From: Phyto melanocephala
Lineage: Eukaryota > Arthropoda > Insecta > Diptera > Rhinophoridae
Length of the DNA stretch: 64,000 nucleotides
Assembly: GCA_941918925.1 (NCBI GenBank)
Contig: OW799237.1
Coordinates: 17,031,201 to 17,095,200 of the forward strand
Reading direction: 5' to 3'
A program made the position numbers and the translations under genes. Every line of letters starts with the position of its first letter. Position 1 is the stretch's first letter. Shown piece after piece: positions 34,991-46,384 of the stretch. Below the pieces are notes generated by a model that was given only the letters and a program-made list of their open reading frames with translations, had not been told where the DNA came from and searched no databases.

Positions 34991-35079
34991 CCAAACTCGA
35001 TTTCGAATTTTCAGGTAGTGAATTATATTTCACCAAACAAGGCCTTTTATTCGATACCCACATTGAAGGCGAAGGAAAG
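34991..35079 (+). other. Exon-like coding segment, host gene unknown
   Basis: About 30 codons read AKLDFEFSGSELYFTKQG and then LLFDTHIEGEGK. They are followed directly by the donor-like AAG|GTAAGG and preceded by an acceptor-like TTTATTATTTCCAAAG (an alternative acceptor, TTTTCAG, ends at 35014). The peptide is soluble and mixed in composition, unlike random AT-rich frames. A decayed relative lies at 35232-35289. I do not recognise the family; it could be a lone exon of a gene outside the window or a pseudo-exon. Confidence 0.35.
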
Positions 35080-35231
35080 GTAAGGGCGTCAACCTGGATT
35101 TTAACTCTCATATTGAAAAAAAAAAAATTTTTGATATTTTAAAGGCTTATATGATTTCTATTCAACATAAGCCTTTAGTATACCTAAAATGTTTTCTATT
35201 TTCTAAAATGTTGTATGAATTGTATTGAACT

Positions 35232-35289
35232 GGTCAAGCCATTTCATTCGATACTAATGTTGTGGGAGTTGAAAGAGGGAATGCCGTTA
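35232..35289 (+). pseudogene. Decayed duplicate of the exon-like segment
   Basis: The frame reading QAISFDTNVVGVERGNA aligns with QGLLFDTHIEGEGKVRA from the segment 160 bp upstream, with conserved Q, FDT and G positions. At the DNA level TTCATTCGATAC parallels TTTATTCGATAC. There is no donor site. Confidence 0.3.
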
Positions 35290-35599
35290 TTACCATATGT
35301 GACCCATATAACTGTTATTTTATTTAATATCATCTTGGTTTTAAACTTTTTTATAGTTTACTGTATTTCGCTGATCATTGACGCCTTTTGTTTGTAGCCA
35401 ACATATAGGTAGTTGAAGGCGACACATTTTTAAATACTAGATTTGAATCATATATAACTTTATTGTACGCTATTTAAGAGTAGCAACCATTTTAGAATTT
35501 ACAATTTCAATTGCATATTATACTTGGCTAGACTGTTAATTTTCTTTTTTATCCATGTGCCTTTTCCCTATTGTCGAGAAGCTACAAAACATTAATGTG

Positions 35600-36430
35600 G
35601 AGATGTGGAAATGCCAGTACATGCTCTTACAGCTCGTACTGCAGAAAATATTGCTGCTGTTTGCAATAGTGTAACTGAAGAGCCATCCACCTCAACTCAT
35701 CGTCCTTCCCAACAATTGCAACTCTAACGCTCGCCGTTGATGAACTTTTTGCATAAAGACTTGCATTTTCACGCTTACAAGGTGCAATTGACTCAAGAGC
35801 TAAAGCTTCTTGACCATTTCAAATGTCATCAATTGTCCGAATGGTGACAATAAATGACAACCTTGGATGATAAATATTATAAAAAAATCATCTTCAGTGA
35901 TGAGGCACTGCATTTGGGCGAATGATGGTCCAAAAGTAATTGTCGAAAAACTAATCCACCTACAAACAGTGACTATTTGGTGTGGTTTATGGGCTAGCGT
36001 CATCATCGGGTGGCATTTTTTTTCAAATTTAGGCCGGTAAGGCAGTTACTGGTGTTCGCTATCGTGAGATGATAACGAACTTTTTATGGCTCGAATTAGA
36101 AGATATGGATGTGGCCGATATGTGGTTTCAACAGAATGAAGCTACTTGCCACACAGCTAACGAAACAATGGCTATTTTGCGCGACAAATTCAATGGTCGT
36201 GTTATTTCACGTGGTGGCAATGTCAATTGGCCGCCAAGATCATGTGACACCGTTGGACTTCTTTCTTTGGGGTTATTTGGAAGAAAAGGTTTACGTTAAT
36301 TAGCCAGCAAAAATTCAAGAGCTACTGTATAAGATAATTTGGCACATTAACGGCATAGAACTATAGCAAATGTATATAGTGTGAGGCGGATAATAAGGAA
36401 GGAAACCAAAAATCTCTGACAACAATTGCT
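35600..36430 (+). pseudogene. Tc1/mariner transposase pseudogene
   Basis: Several frames together resemble a mariner-type transposase. The N-terminal part shows PVHALTARTAENIAAV, then HKDLHFHAYKVQLTQELKLL. The first catalytic segment is KKIIFSDEA. Then come AVTGVRYREMI, DMWFQQNEATCHTANE (second Asp replaced by Asn), VNWPPRSCD and TPLDFFLWGYLEEKVYVN. At least four frameshifts and stops break it. It is longer at the 5' side than the copies at 32384 and 62724 and belongs to a different subfamily. Terminal repeats were not found. Confidence 0.7.
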
Positions 36431-36439
36431 GCAATTAAT

Positions 36440-37475
36440 GGCTTATGAAACCCTTATAGATCATTGACTTTAATTAATAAGTAACTGAAAATATACACAT
36501 GATTTATTTTACTTACAAATTAATGCATTTAAATGAGTGTAAATATTTATGGCTGCTGCTATAAATATTTAAATGTGTAACATGAATACCGGTACCGTGG
36601 TAGTTAAGTAAAGTTACCTCTTACGTATAACACTCCCTTTCTCAAGAGCAATTTCTCTTAATACACCCATAGGTTACACACACCTTTACATAAACAAATT
36701 GTGACTAGAGTAAGTGCTACAAATGGCACAATTAATAACACATTATAGATGAAAAACATAAAAGGAGAAAAAAAATTATCGGCCATTATTTGTGTGTGTG
36801 TGAATATATGTTTATATTAGTGTTCATTTTTGTAACAACAACAAATACATGTATGTATTTATTCAATTATTTGTAAATGTTTATACAAAAAATGTTTTTA
36901 TAAAATATGTATTTCTTTAATGGCATAAAAAAGTGCGAAAAAATATAAAAGGGAAACCACTGAGGTGAAAAAATAAATAAATGTTGAAAACCAATAATGT
37001 ACATTAAAAGGCAGTTTTTTTCATGTTATTTACTGATTTTAAAAATAAGCTTGATTTATTAAATATATTTTGGGAACATACCCATACTTACCCGAAGACA
37101 AAGTAAGATAAATGTTTATACGTTCAAGTTTTAATTTATTGTTAAATAGTGGGAAATAACTTGTTGAAATGTGAATTACTTAATATAATTTTAAATTAGT
37201 TTTTTTGTTATCTCAACAAAAAAATATTGAAAATATATTATAAAAATATATACATTAAAAGTGAATGTTTTTTGTAATGAATGTTTTGCGGAACCTAAGG
37301 AGGGGTTGAGATTTTATCTATAGGGTTAGATCGAAACATAGCGAGTTTTGTAGCTCGGATATAACAATGACATATAAAATGAGAAGAAGACTTAAAAATA
37401 ACGTAAATAACAGAAAAATTAATAAGACAAATATAAAACAAAAATTTATTATTCAGGCTTCTGATGAAATGGTTC
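36440..37475. other. AT-rich DNA, nothing recognised
   Basis: A short TG run lies at about 36789-36802. No gene was seen. Confidence 0.4.
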
Positions 37476-37479
37476 TTTA

Positions 37480-37610
37480 GGCCCATACCTAAACAAGAGC
37501 GTTGAGCGTCAAGCGTTGCAATTTTGCATGTATTTTGTTATTGTAACAAAAACAAAACACATGTAAAACTCCAACGCTTGACGCTCAACGCTCTTGTTTA
37601 GGTATGGGGG
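37480..37610. mobile_element. 131-bp palindromic MITE, PIF/Harbinger-like
   Basis: The whole element is one hairpin. The outer 37 bp (starting CCCATACCTAAACAAGAGCG) are perfectly repeated in inverse at 37572-37608. The inner part is imperfect and the loop lies around TTATTGTAACAA. TTA occurs on both sides (37477-37479 and 37611-37613), with ends GGCCC and GGGGG. A 3-bp TTA duplication and G/C-rich ends fit PIF/Harbinger MITEs. A transcript would form a stem of about 60 bp. Confidence 0.6.
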
Positions 37611-37614
37611 TTAG

Positions 37615-39010
37615 AGTCGTCAAAGAAAAAAAACCAAAAAATGACATGGCGCCAATAGTAATAAAACAAGCTGATATTTTGAGTTAGGAATTTCAATATG
37701 GTAAAGGTAGAAATGATTTTTAGATATTTGTAATTTAATAAGACATAAAGGCTTTAGATTGCAATTTATACAAACTTCAAGTATATTCCAGTGGCCTTCT
37801 TAATTGCATTTTTAAATTCTCTCGGAACTTTTAATGACTTTATGTTATTTTTGTATGTATGATTGGCAATAATATTACTATCCACAATCGATACTATTTA
37901 TTTTGTCTGTGTATGAGAATATAAAAATTGTTTAAGAAATTCAACTCCGCTAAAATAAAACTCACACTTAAATTTTCAAGACGCCGGTAACGTTATGCAT
38001 TTTTGTGTTCTCTCTTTGAATGCGCTGTTGAAACCTTAGAAAAAATTGTATATATGTGCAAAATGTTATTCAGAATTTTCCATAAAAGAAAGTTTATTAT
38101 TTTTTTCTTAACATTCTAAGATTAATATATTGTATTGTGTTGTTTTCTGACAAAAGTTAATTCATAAAAATTTATTAAAAATCGAAAATTTGTCAAAAGT
38201 TAACCTAACTAGAAGGCTTATGAAAAATTTCTTATAAATATTCCAGAGTAAGAAATTTTCTAAAAAATAGAAAATTTAAAAATAATTTTTAAATGATTAT
38301 ATTTTAACAATTAAAAAAATATTACTTTTCTGTAATTTGAATTATCGATAGTTATTTATATATAAAAACCCTTTTGTAATTTATTAATACAAAAAAATAA
38401 TTACGTAAAATCACATTAAAAAAGTATTGAGTTGACCTTTTTGTAATTTTTTTTTTGGGGTAAATACTTTTTTTCGATTTTTCATTAAATATTGTTTGTA
38501 AAGTACATAATTTTATTGGAGAGCTTTATAAGAATATCTTGACTAATAAAAACATATAAACAACTTAATGTAATCAGATAACTTACCGACTCCTCATACT
38601 AAAGCAACTTTTCTAAAAAGTTAGAAAATAACATTAACCAGATATAATTTTTATGTGTATATCCTCTCAACGTATGAGTGATATTAAATTTATCTCTCAG
38701 CACTCATACGCCATAATGCAACAAAACACAAACAAACAGTTAAAAAAAATTTTTAAACATAAAAATGTTTTTTAAAGTTTGTATCACTAATATCTTTCTA
38801 AAAATTCCTTAACATTATCTCTTACGCGCAATTTAATACCAAAATAATAACAGAATGTTGAAAAAAGATTTACGATTTTGCTGTATAAACCATTAAAAAA
38901 TATTAAATCACAATATAATATCATATCATATCAAAGTCATATAAGTAACAACAACAAATGGCACATTTAACTCTTAAAATAAAAATAATACCACAAACAA
39001 TAATATAAAC
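37615..39010. other. AT-rich DNA, nothing firm
   Basis: A 10-bp inverted repeat, CGTATGAGTG...CACTCATACG, lies at about 38670-38710. No gene or repeat family was recognised. Confidence 0.4.
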
Positions 39011-39013
39011 ATG

Positions 39014-39289
39014 TTATTGTTGTTGTTGCCACTGATGTTGTTCTAAATCGAAAAAACCTTTATATGTTACAGCACAAACACTTGTACCAACCATTTGACA
39101 AATAAACCATAGAAATGTAACCAAAATCAATATTAAAGCGATATGAATTGGTTTTACTTGCACAAAAAGCATACTCATACAATACACTTTAGATCCTAGA
39201 AACAAGTAAATATATTAATGTATGTTTGCACACTTACTGTATGTTGTAATGGTACCACTACATTGACAATAAAAACAAAAATAAAGCAT
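39014..39289 (-). CDS. Candidate spliced gene for a 77-aa single-pass membrane protein
   Basis: Exon 1 runs from ATG at 39289 to 39238 and exon 2 from 39195 to the TAA at 39014. Between them is a 42-nt intron with donor ACA|GTAAGT, a CATTAAT branch-like word and acceptor TTGTTTCTAG|G. A stop codon sits in frame immediately before the ATG. The joined frame gives 77 residues. The N-terminus has Cys at 5, 8, 10 and 23. A hydrophobic span of about 20 residues (34-53, IHIALILILVTFLWFICQMV) follows. The C-terminus is GTSVCAVTYKGFF and a Gln-rich end. Unspliced, exon 2 alone can start at an ATG inside the intron (39205). The intron is unusually short for a fly, the main doubt. I do not recognise the family. 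Confidence 0.45.
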
Positions 39290-39294
39290 TCAAG

Positions 39295-40085
39295 TGTATA
39301 CATAGATTAGTATTTGCTGTATTCATTTGTATTTATTGTGACCCAGCTGTAGAACTTAACAGGGATGTATGTTTGAAGCCTTATGGAAGGCGAATTTATA
39401 TATTTTATTTATACTTTACCCGACCTGTCTGTAAATGCCTGTGAAATTTTTTTAATAGTCATTCGATGTCCTTTATTTAAGAAGGTAAAAACATGTACTC
39501 TTGTATTTTTATTTCAATTTTCTAGTTCTTAGCAACAGCAAAAAAATGTCGAAGCCATTACTTACTTCAGATAAAATTTAAAGACTTTAAAAAAATTAAT
39601 AAAAAAACTTAATTGTAAGTCACTTATTTTTAAATCATCTACAAGTTAATCATCAGCACTATCTATCAGTGTACTCGTATTAGATTTAAAGCTGAGTAGA
39701 GAGATCGAAAAACCCTTAACAAATGTTTCGTCCCTTCACTTTTTTCTAAACCAATATTAAAATTCTTTTTGATTTTTTTTTGATCAGTTATCATTCCTTA
39801 TGTCAGTTATCATATATAATAACGACCATTATGATTTGTCAGTGTGTTCAAGATGTGTGAGAAAAAATTAATACGTGCTTGAAATTTGTCCTTTAAAAGA
39901 ATTATACAGTTACTAAACAGAATCAAAAGGATTTGGATATAGATACAAAATCTGGTTTAAGAAGGAAAAATGTCTAAATGATATTGAGGAAGCGAAGAAA
40001 ATTTAAAGTATATGAAAAGGACCTCTTAACACATCTTATAGAAAGGAAATTTGTTTTGTTCAGTGCTCTACTTATTTAGTATAAA
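39295..40085. other. AT-rich DNA, nothing firm
   Basis: On the minus strand an acceptor-like GTTAAGTTCTACAG lies near 39350, upstream of the candidate gene at 39014-39289. The right end may contain unrecognised 5' sequence of the LINE that follows. Confidence 0.3.
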
Positions 40086-40087
40086 AT

Positions 40088-41490
40088 AAATAAATGCGAG
40101 GAATACCGGTCAATAAACACATTAAACACCTGTGAAAAATTTTTGGAAAAAGTTGTCAAAGAACAATTAGAAAAATATATTGAAGAAAACTCTATATTGT
40201 CAAAGTACCAATCAGAGTTTCGTAAAAAATACTCATGTGAAACGACTGTAAATTATGTAATAAGTAAATGGAAAAATATAGAAAAAACAAAAAAAGTGAT
40301 GGCAATTTTTTTAGATTTTAAACGAGCCTTTGAAACAATCGACAGACAAATTATGGTGAAAAAACTCTATATGTATAAAAAACCAGGTTCGGAATAAAAT
40401 TGGTTCGAGTCATGTCTGAAAAATAGATAGCAAATAACTAAAGTTAATAATGTTTTGTCACCAGAAATTGAAAATGATTTCGATGTGCCACAAGGCTCAA
40501 TTTTGGAAGCTCTTTTATTTATTATATACATTAATGATATGCCAAAGGTATTAGATAGAAGTGAAATGGTCCTATACGCAGACGATACATTACTATACAC
40601 GGAAGGAGATGATGATTAAAGTTGCAGAGCAAAAATGTACCATGACATCAATAAAATTAATACCTAGTTAAAAATGAATAAACTAAAACTAAATGAAAAT
40701 AAGACAAAAATAATTGAAATAAATATGAACACTGAAGCAACATTTAAAATTAACGATAAAATAATAGAAAAGGTTGAACACATAAAATATCTCGGATTTA
40801 TAATAGATAAAGACTTAAAATTAAAAGAACACATAGACTATACATGTAAAAAAATCGGGAAAAAATCGGATTTTTTAAAAGTATAAGAAGTAAGTTATCA
40901 AAGACAACTGCAATAAATATTTATAATACAATAATTAAACCACATTTTGAATACGGATCGACAATAATATATACTTGCTGTAATGATAGTCAGGAAGAAA
41001 GAATGCAAAAACTACAAAACAAAGCAATGAGGGTTATACTAAAATGCAATCGATAGAAACACATCAACGAAATGCTTAGAGAACTAAAATGGTTAAATAT
41101 AAATCAAAGACTGAAATTCAACACTTTAATTTTTATTAAACAAATGAAACAAGGCGATGCCCAAGAATATCTATGCAATCAAATTAAATATGTTGGAGAA
41201 GTACAACCGTATGCACTAAGAAATACTGCAAATTTTCGAATCCAAAGAGTCATGACAACACATATGCAAAGATCCTTTTTTTATAAAGGCTTTAAACTGT
41301 TTAATGATTTACCAATATATATGAAACTTGAAAGAAATTACAATGTATTTAGAAAAAAATGGTCAAATGTAGTAAGATACAATTTATTTATATAGAACTT
41401 ATAATTAATGTTATATGAATTTATGTAATATTTTTGAATATTTAAAGTATTTTTAATACTAATAAAAATAAAAAAAATAAAAAAAAAATT
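40088..41490 (+). mobile_element. 5'-truncated non-LTR retrotransposon (LINE), broken reverse transcriptase
   Basis: The broken frame begins EEYRSINTLNTCEKFLEKVV, the fingers region. It continues through YQSEFRKKYSCETTVNYVI and AIFLDFKRAFETIDR (first catalytic Asp), then VPQGSILEALLFIIYINDMP and LYADDTLLYT (the YADD catalytic box). The thumb and C-terminal part ends KKWSNVVRYNLFI at 41395. Stops or frameshifts fall near 40397, 40425, 40618, 40670, 40885 and 41055. A tail of AATAAAAATAAA-type repeats follows to about 41490. No endonuclease domain is present. It resembles the CR1/L2/Jockey group, but the clade is uncertain. The catalytic motifs survive although the frame is lost, so decay is moderate. 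Confidence 0.75.
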
Positions 41491-41494
41491 AAAA

Positions 41495-42585
41495 TCGTAG
41501 AAAGTCAAAAGGGTTCTTTTCTGGAATACTGGAATTCCAAAGTTTAAAGTTAAAATTAGGGCTCAAATACTAAAATCAAATTTTATGCAAAAATACTTTA
41601 TACTGGCAGATTTCTAGGCCACTTGGGGCAAAATTTTTTATGCTTCTTACGATCGCAGAACTGTTGATGATATCTCTAAAATCCAAGAGCAGACTTTGGT
41701 CCTTAAATCTTGGTATGATAAGCTTTGTGCAATGGAAGTAAAAGGTACAAATCATTTGTTACAGTGAGATCTAAAAATACTAAAATATATATCATATAAA
41801 ACATGTTCAAGGGCTTCAATAATAACATAGCTTTTGCATAATAAGGGGCCAATCCTCCAAACTGTTTGGAGTTAACGTCAGTACTGGATATTGGGCTCTT
41901 GCGAAAAATTATCTGAAGAGTATAAAAAAGGTGTCCCACAACACAGAAGCTTTTAAAAAGAAATGATCAAACAATTTCAAAGAACTAACTAAAACAACTA
42001 GCAAATCTCTAATAAACTAGTTACCAAAAGTGAACCACGAGTTCACAAGTAGTGGTTACAACCAAAAAGATATACATTTTTATAACCTGTTATATAAATA
42101 AAAAATTCAAAACTCTAAGATCAACCGTTTCCAAATTATTGCCTTTTATAAATATATAATTATTTTATCGATGTTTCTTTTTATTTTTTACATCACAATT
42201 TTTTAATTAGAAAACTTTATGAAATTAGAAAATGAGAAGAATTTCATATATTTGGGCATAAGTGCCATGCTAAACGTCACATCAACATCTGTCCGTGTTT
42301 ATTATAAACAAACTCAAGCCAGAGCTATTGACTTACAAATAAATAATAAAAAAACTTTTTAAATTTGTATTTATATTTGTGAAAGGAAAACCATTAAAAA
42401 GACATTAGGTTTTGTAAAGAGTAAATTTAGTTGTGCTAAACTCTAAACAGTATGAAATAAAACTGAAAATATGTATAAAAATATGTAAAGTCTTTAAGAG
42501 AGCCGATATGGCTGATTTTTAATACCAAAAGTTTCATGAGCATTTCTAATAAATTTTTACTACATATGAACCCATGGGATATATG
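41495..42585. other. AT-rich DNA, nothing recognised
   Basis: The minus-strand frame at 41703-41939 has no coding character. No repeat family was recognised. Confidence 0.35.
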
Positions 42586-42589
42586 GGAG

Positions 42590-42765
42590 CTTTAAAAAAT
42601 TGATTTCAACGCTCAGATCTACGGACAACTGGACACAGGTAAGTCCTTTTTCTATCTATAAGGTTTCAGAACATGTATACTTTAAAGTGACTTAAATGGA
42701 TAATGTAGATATCACAAACGGAATGACAGATTTATCTGTATACCTCTACGTTTTTACACTTGCGG
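42590..42765 (-). mobile_element. Decayed DINE head fragment
   Basis: Words in reverse DINE order are AATTGATTTCAAC, ACGGACAACTGGACA, AAGGTTTCAGAACATGTATA, ATCACAAACGGAATGACA and TATACCTCTACG. They correspond to the head of the DINE-A copies, with many changes. The tail is missing. Confidence 0.5.
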
Positions 42766-43046
42766 GTTCAAAAAATTATCTAGAATCAATAAATATGTGT
42801 TTAAGGCTTTTAAAGACTTAGTTGAAAAGTTTTGAGCAATAGAAAAATCAAAAGATGAATAAAATTATATATTATATAAAATAAAATGGATAAAACGTTT
42901 TAATCATATTATAAAATGTTGTCCAAATTTAATACCTTATAACACGGTCTGTTATTTAATCAAACAAAAAATTAAAAAATCCCTATTTTCTCATATCAAA
43001 AACTGAACCTTTTTTTAGTCCGCTGATGCTCTATGTTGTACACATA

Positions 43047-43811
43047 AAGGGTGATTTTTTAGCTATTATCTTTTTGGCAACACTAGTTTAAACAGCTGAC
43101 GCACGTTTCGTGTTTTGTTTCACTGCCAAACATCTTCAGTTTGGTCTATAATTTAACCATGAATCGTCTTACAAACGAACAACGCTTGCAAATTATTGAG
43201 TTTTATTATTAAAATGCGTGCTCTGTTAAGAAAGTTTATCGCGCGCTTCTTATCGAAAAATTGTGTATAGCGACGAAGCTCATTTTTGGCTCAATGGGTA
43301 CGTCAATAAGCATAATTGTTGATTTTGGAGTGAAGATAAGCCAGATGCATTGCAAGAGCTACCAATGCATCCAGAAAAAGTCACAGATTGGTGTTGTTTA
43401 TGGGCTGGTGGCATCATTGGACCGTACAACTTCAAAGATGATGCAAATCGTAACGTAACTGTGAATGGTGTGCGCTACCGTGAATGATATCCAACTTTTT
43501 TTTTGTCCAAAATGCAAGAGTTTGACTTGCATGACATGTCGTTTCAACAAGATGGTGCCACATGCCACACAGCACGCTTAACAATGGACTTATTGAGAGG
43601 CGAGTTCGGTCTAATGCCTTTAGACTATTTTTGAGTGGGCTATGTTAAAGCTCATGTCTATACACACATGCATGCTTCAATTGACGCATTGGAAGACAAC
43701 ATTGAAGCATTTATTCATGAGATACCGGCCGAAATGTTGGAAAGAGTATGCCAATATTGGACTAAGCGGATGGAAACCTTGTTGAGCATATATGTAGAGA
43801 ATATAACATAA
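43047..43811 (+). pseudogene. Tc1/mariner element with deleted transposase
   Basis: A TA followed by AAGGGTGATTTTTTAGC marks the 5' end. The transposase starts at ATG 43159 with MNRLTNEQRLQIIEFYY (a helix-turn-helix start) and is then cut by a deletion. It continues in other frames with RKIVYSDEAHFWLNGYVNKH (first Asp), WAGGIIGPYNF, MSFQQDGATCHTARLTM (second Asp intact) and MPLDYF, then a stop. The tail reads HMHASIDALEDNIEAFIHEI and ends at 43811. The linker before the third catalytic residue is shortened. The 3' terminal repeat was not found. It is a different subfamily from 32384 and 62724. Confidence 0.75.
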
Positions 43812-43829
43812 CGTCGGTTTTCTGTCTGA

Positions 43830-44600
43830 ACATATTATTTGGTAAATATTTAAATTATTTCTTTATGCACAAAACAATAAAACTAAAAATAGTCCTCTTC
43901 CTCTGCAAGTTCTAAACATTTGGCAACTCCAAGGGTTTAAACTGTAAATAATAGCCTCTCTGAGTTACAGATTCTTGGCTGAACTGCTAATAAAAAAAAT
44001 AAATACAAAATATTTTTAAGTTTTCTGTAATAATCGAGATAATTTACGCCACTCACAAATCCATACAAATAACATTTTGTGGTTATACAAACACCTTCTG
44101 ATACGTTTATATATTATTTATAGCTAAACCCCTATAAACATGTTAATATTTCTGTTTATATTTGTATATTTTTTTATATATGCAAATAATTGTTGTATTT
44201 ACAAAAGACATAAAACTATTATTTTATTGTGCTAAAAGGAGATTGTAAAATATAGCCAATACAAGAGAAAAAAAAACCTATAAAACATTGAAATATCTGA
44301 AAAATGTTTAGAGAAACAGCAAAAAAAAACTGAATTTAAGCTCGGAAAAAAGTTAAATAAAAAATAAATTCAATAAACATAAATTTATGCAAAATACCAG
44401 CACATACTAAGAGATTTTTTCCGGCAAAAAAAAAAATAATATACAATTCAAGGAAATCCATTGCAAATATGCAAAAAAATTTGTATTATTTTCCCTTTAA
44501 ATCTACTGAATATATTTAAATGTTTAAAACGTTTTTCTTCTAAATACCCAACAATAATTTTTTAAAGAAAATTCCTGTTTTTATACTTAACTTATAAATG
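43830..44600. other. AT-rich DNA, nothing recognised
   Basis: No gene or boundary repeat was seen, including the expected 3' inverted repeat of the preceding mariner. Confidence 0.35.
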
Positions 44601-44607
44601 TTTTTAT

Positions 44608-45497
44608 TATACCCTTCACACAGTGAAAAAGGGTATATATAGGTTTGTCATTCCGTGTGAAATTTCTACAATTTTCATTTCCGACCCCATAAAGTATATA
44701 TTTTCTGAAAGCTTATGAATAGGGAAGTCGATTAAGCTCTGTCAGTCTGTCAGTCTGTCAGTCTGTCCGTCTGTCCGTCTGTCCGTCTGTCCCGTCTGTC
44801 CCGTCTGTCCGTGTGTATGTTGAAATCAACTTTTTGAAGCCCCCCGACATCGCTTGGACCCGGGTGAGGTATTAAAATATCAGAAATATTCGGGAGTATA
44901 TCGCTATTGAAAATCAGAAACATCGGTACATAAACAACTGAGATATGAGCAAAAACCCACGACCACCTCGATTTTTTTTTCACAAAAACAACATTACAAC
45001 AACAACATACATACATACAAACTTGTATATTGACTAAAGTAAACGTGGGATCGAATCCCAGCTGAGCCAAAAAAAAATTTTTTTTATATTTTAAAAATTT
45101 TTTTTAAAATTTTTTTTTTTAATTTTTTTTTTATTTTTTATTTAATATAATATTTATATTTTTATTATTTTTTTTTTAAATTTTTTTTTAATTTTTTTTT
45201 TGTTTTATATTAATAATATATATTTTAATTATTTTTTAAAAAATTTTTTTTTAAATTTTTTTTTAAATTTTTTTTTTAAATTTTTTTTTTTAAATTTTTT
45301 TTTTTATTTTTTTTTTTAACACACGTAAATTTATAATTTTACAATGGGATGTTTTTTATATATGTATATTTTTTATATGTATGTACGTATTTCATATGAG
45401 ATGAATGGTGATACAAACTACTGTTATTTCATGACTACACGTTGTGAAGGGTATATAAGATTCGGCACGGCTGAATATAGCGCTCTTACTTGTTTTT
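44608..45497 (+). mobile_element. DINE-A, well-preserved copy
   Basis: The head is TATACCCTTCACACAGTG followed by GAAAAAGGGTATATATAGG. Then come GACCCCATAAAGTATATATT, a GTCY run of about 75 bp including two GTCCC slips, and TTGAAATCAACTTTTTGAAG. The word GTGGGATCGAATCCCAGCTG lies at about 45046, then a T/A tract of about 250 bp. The tail is GTATATAAGATTCGGCACGG, CTGAATATAGCGCTC and TTACTTGTTTTT. The TTCGGC/GCTGAA hairpin near the 3' end is the Helitron-like feature. No transposase is encoded. Confidence 0.8.
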
Positions 45498-45499
45498 TA

Positions 45500-46225
45500 T
45501 TTATTTATTTTGTTTTGTTCTTGTAAAAAAGGAATTTGTACTTTAGTTAGAAATTCATAAGCCATAAATGCTCTGGGGGGTTATAAAACACTACTATTCA
45601 ATGTGCGGTTTTTAGGGCAGTGATTTGTGTTTGTAGGTATTTATATTTTTTATTCGCTGCCCTGTATGTAAGTGCTAAAGAGTGCAAATTTGTGTATAAG
45701 AAACCCTAAATACCTTTGCAAATAAATGCAAAAATAATCGAATGATTGTAAAGCTTTGGCTAGCGTTTGGTTGTGTCTATGTGAGTTTCAGAATAAATAT
45801 ATGATAATGAAGGTAGTTTTTGTGTGTCTTTGTATAGATTAGGGATTGATAAATATATTTAAATCGAAGTTTTTAGATGGGTTAAATATATTTAAAGAAA
45901 AAGAATCAGAGCGATTTTTGTGTTATCAATTTATTAGTTAGAGAAAGCACATCTTTATTTAAAACCAAAACTTATTAAAAAAAATTTTGCATAAAATAAA
46001 AATTGAATGGAGATATCCTACTAAAAATCTCCCTTAATAACATGATGATTTTATTAAAAGATTTTTTGTTAAATTTATTTTTTTTAAATCTATTCAAAAT
46101 AATGTTGAGCGAATTTGATATATTAATGAATTATAGAATAAAATTTAAAAGATATTAAGTACAGAATATAAATTGAAACAACTTTCAAAAGTACCATTAA
46201 AATTGATCTTTATAATAAAAGCTTG
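45500..46225. other. AT-rich DNA, nothing recognised
   Basis: No gene or repeat was supported. Confidence 0.35.
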
Positions 46226-46229
46226 AGCA

Positions 46230-46306
46230 ATTTCTTGGGCTTGAGATCACTTTTTATTTTTTATAAAAAAATATTTATTAACACCAATGGGTAGCTTCTT
46301 CAGAGT
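46230..46306 (-). repeat. Hairpin repeat, degraded copy
   Basis: On the minus strand CTCTGAAGAAGCTACCCATT, an A/T stretch and AAGTGATCTCAAGC occur in the same order as at 61857-61950. The GAAA word is lost. Confidence 0.35.
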
Positions 46307-46384
46307 AAACATACAAACTATATAAATAAAAAACAATATTCAAAACAATAACGAATTGAAAAACAATTTTGTAAGAATTATTAA

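Noticed and set aside
38670..38712. Hairpin CGTATGAGTG...CACTCATACG as a miRNA precursor
   Set aside because: The stem is only about 10 bp with a long unpaired loop, too short for a precursor.
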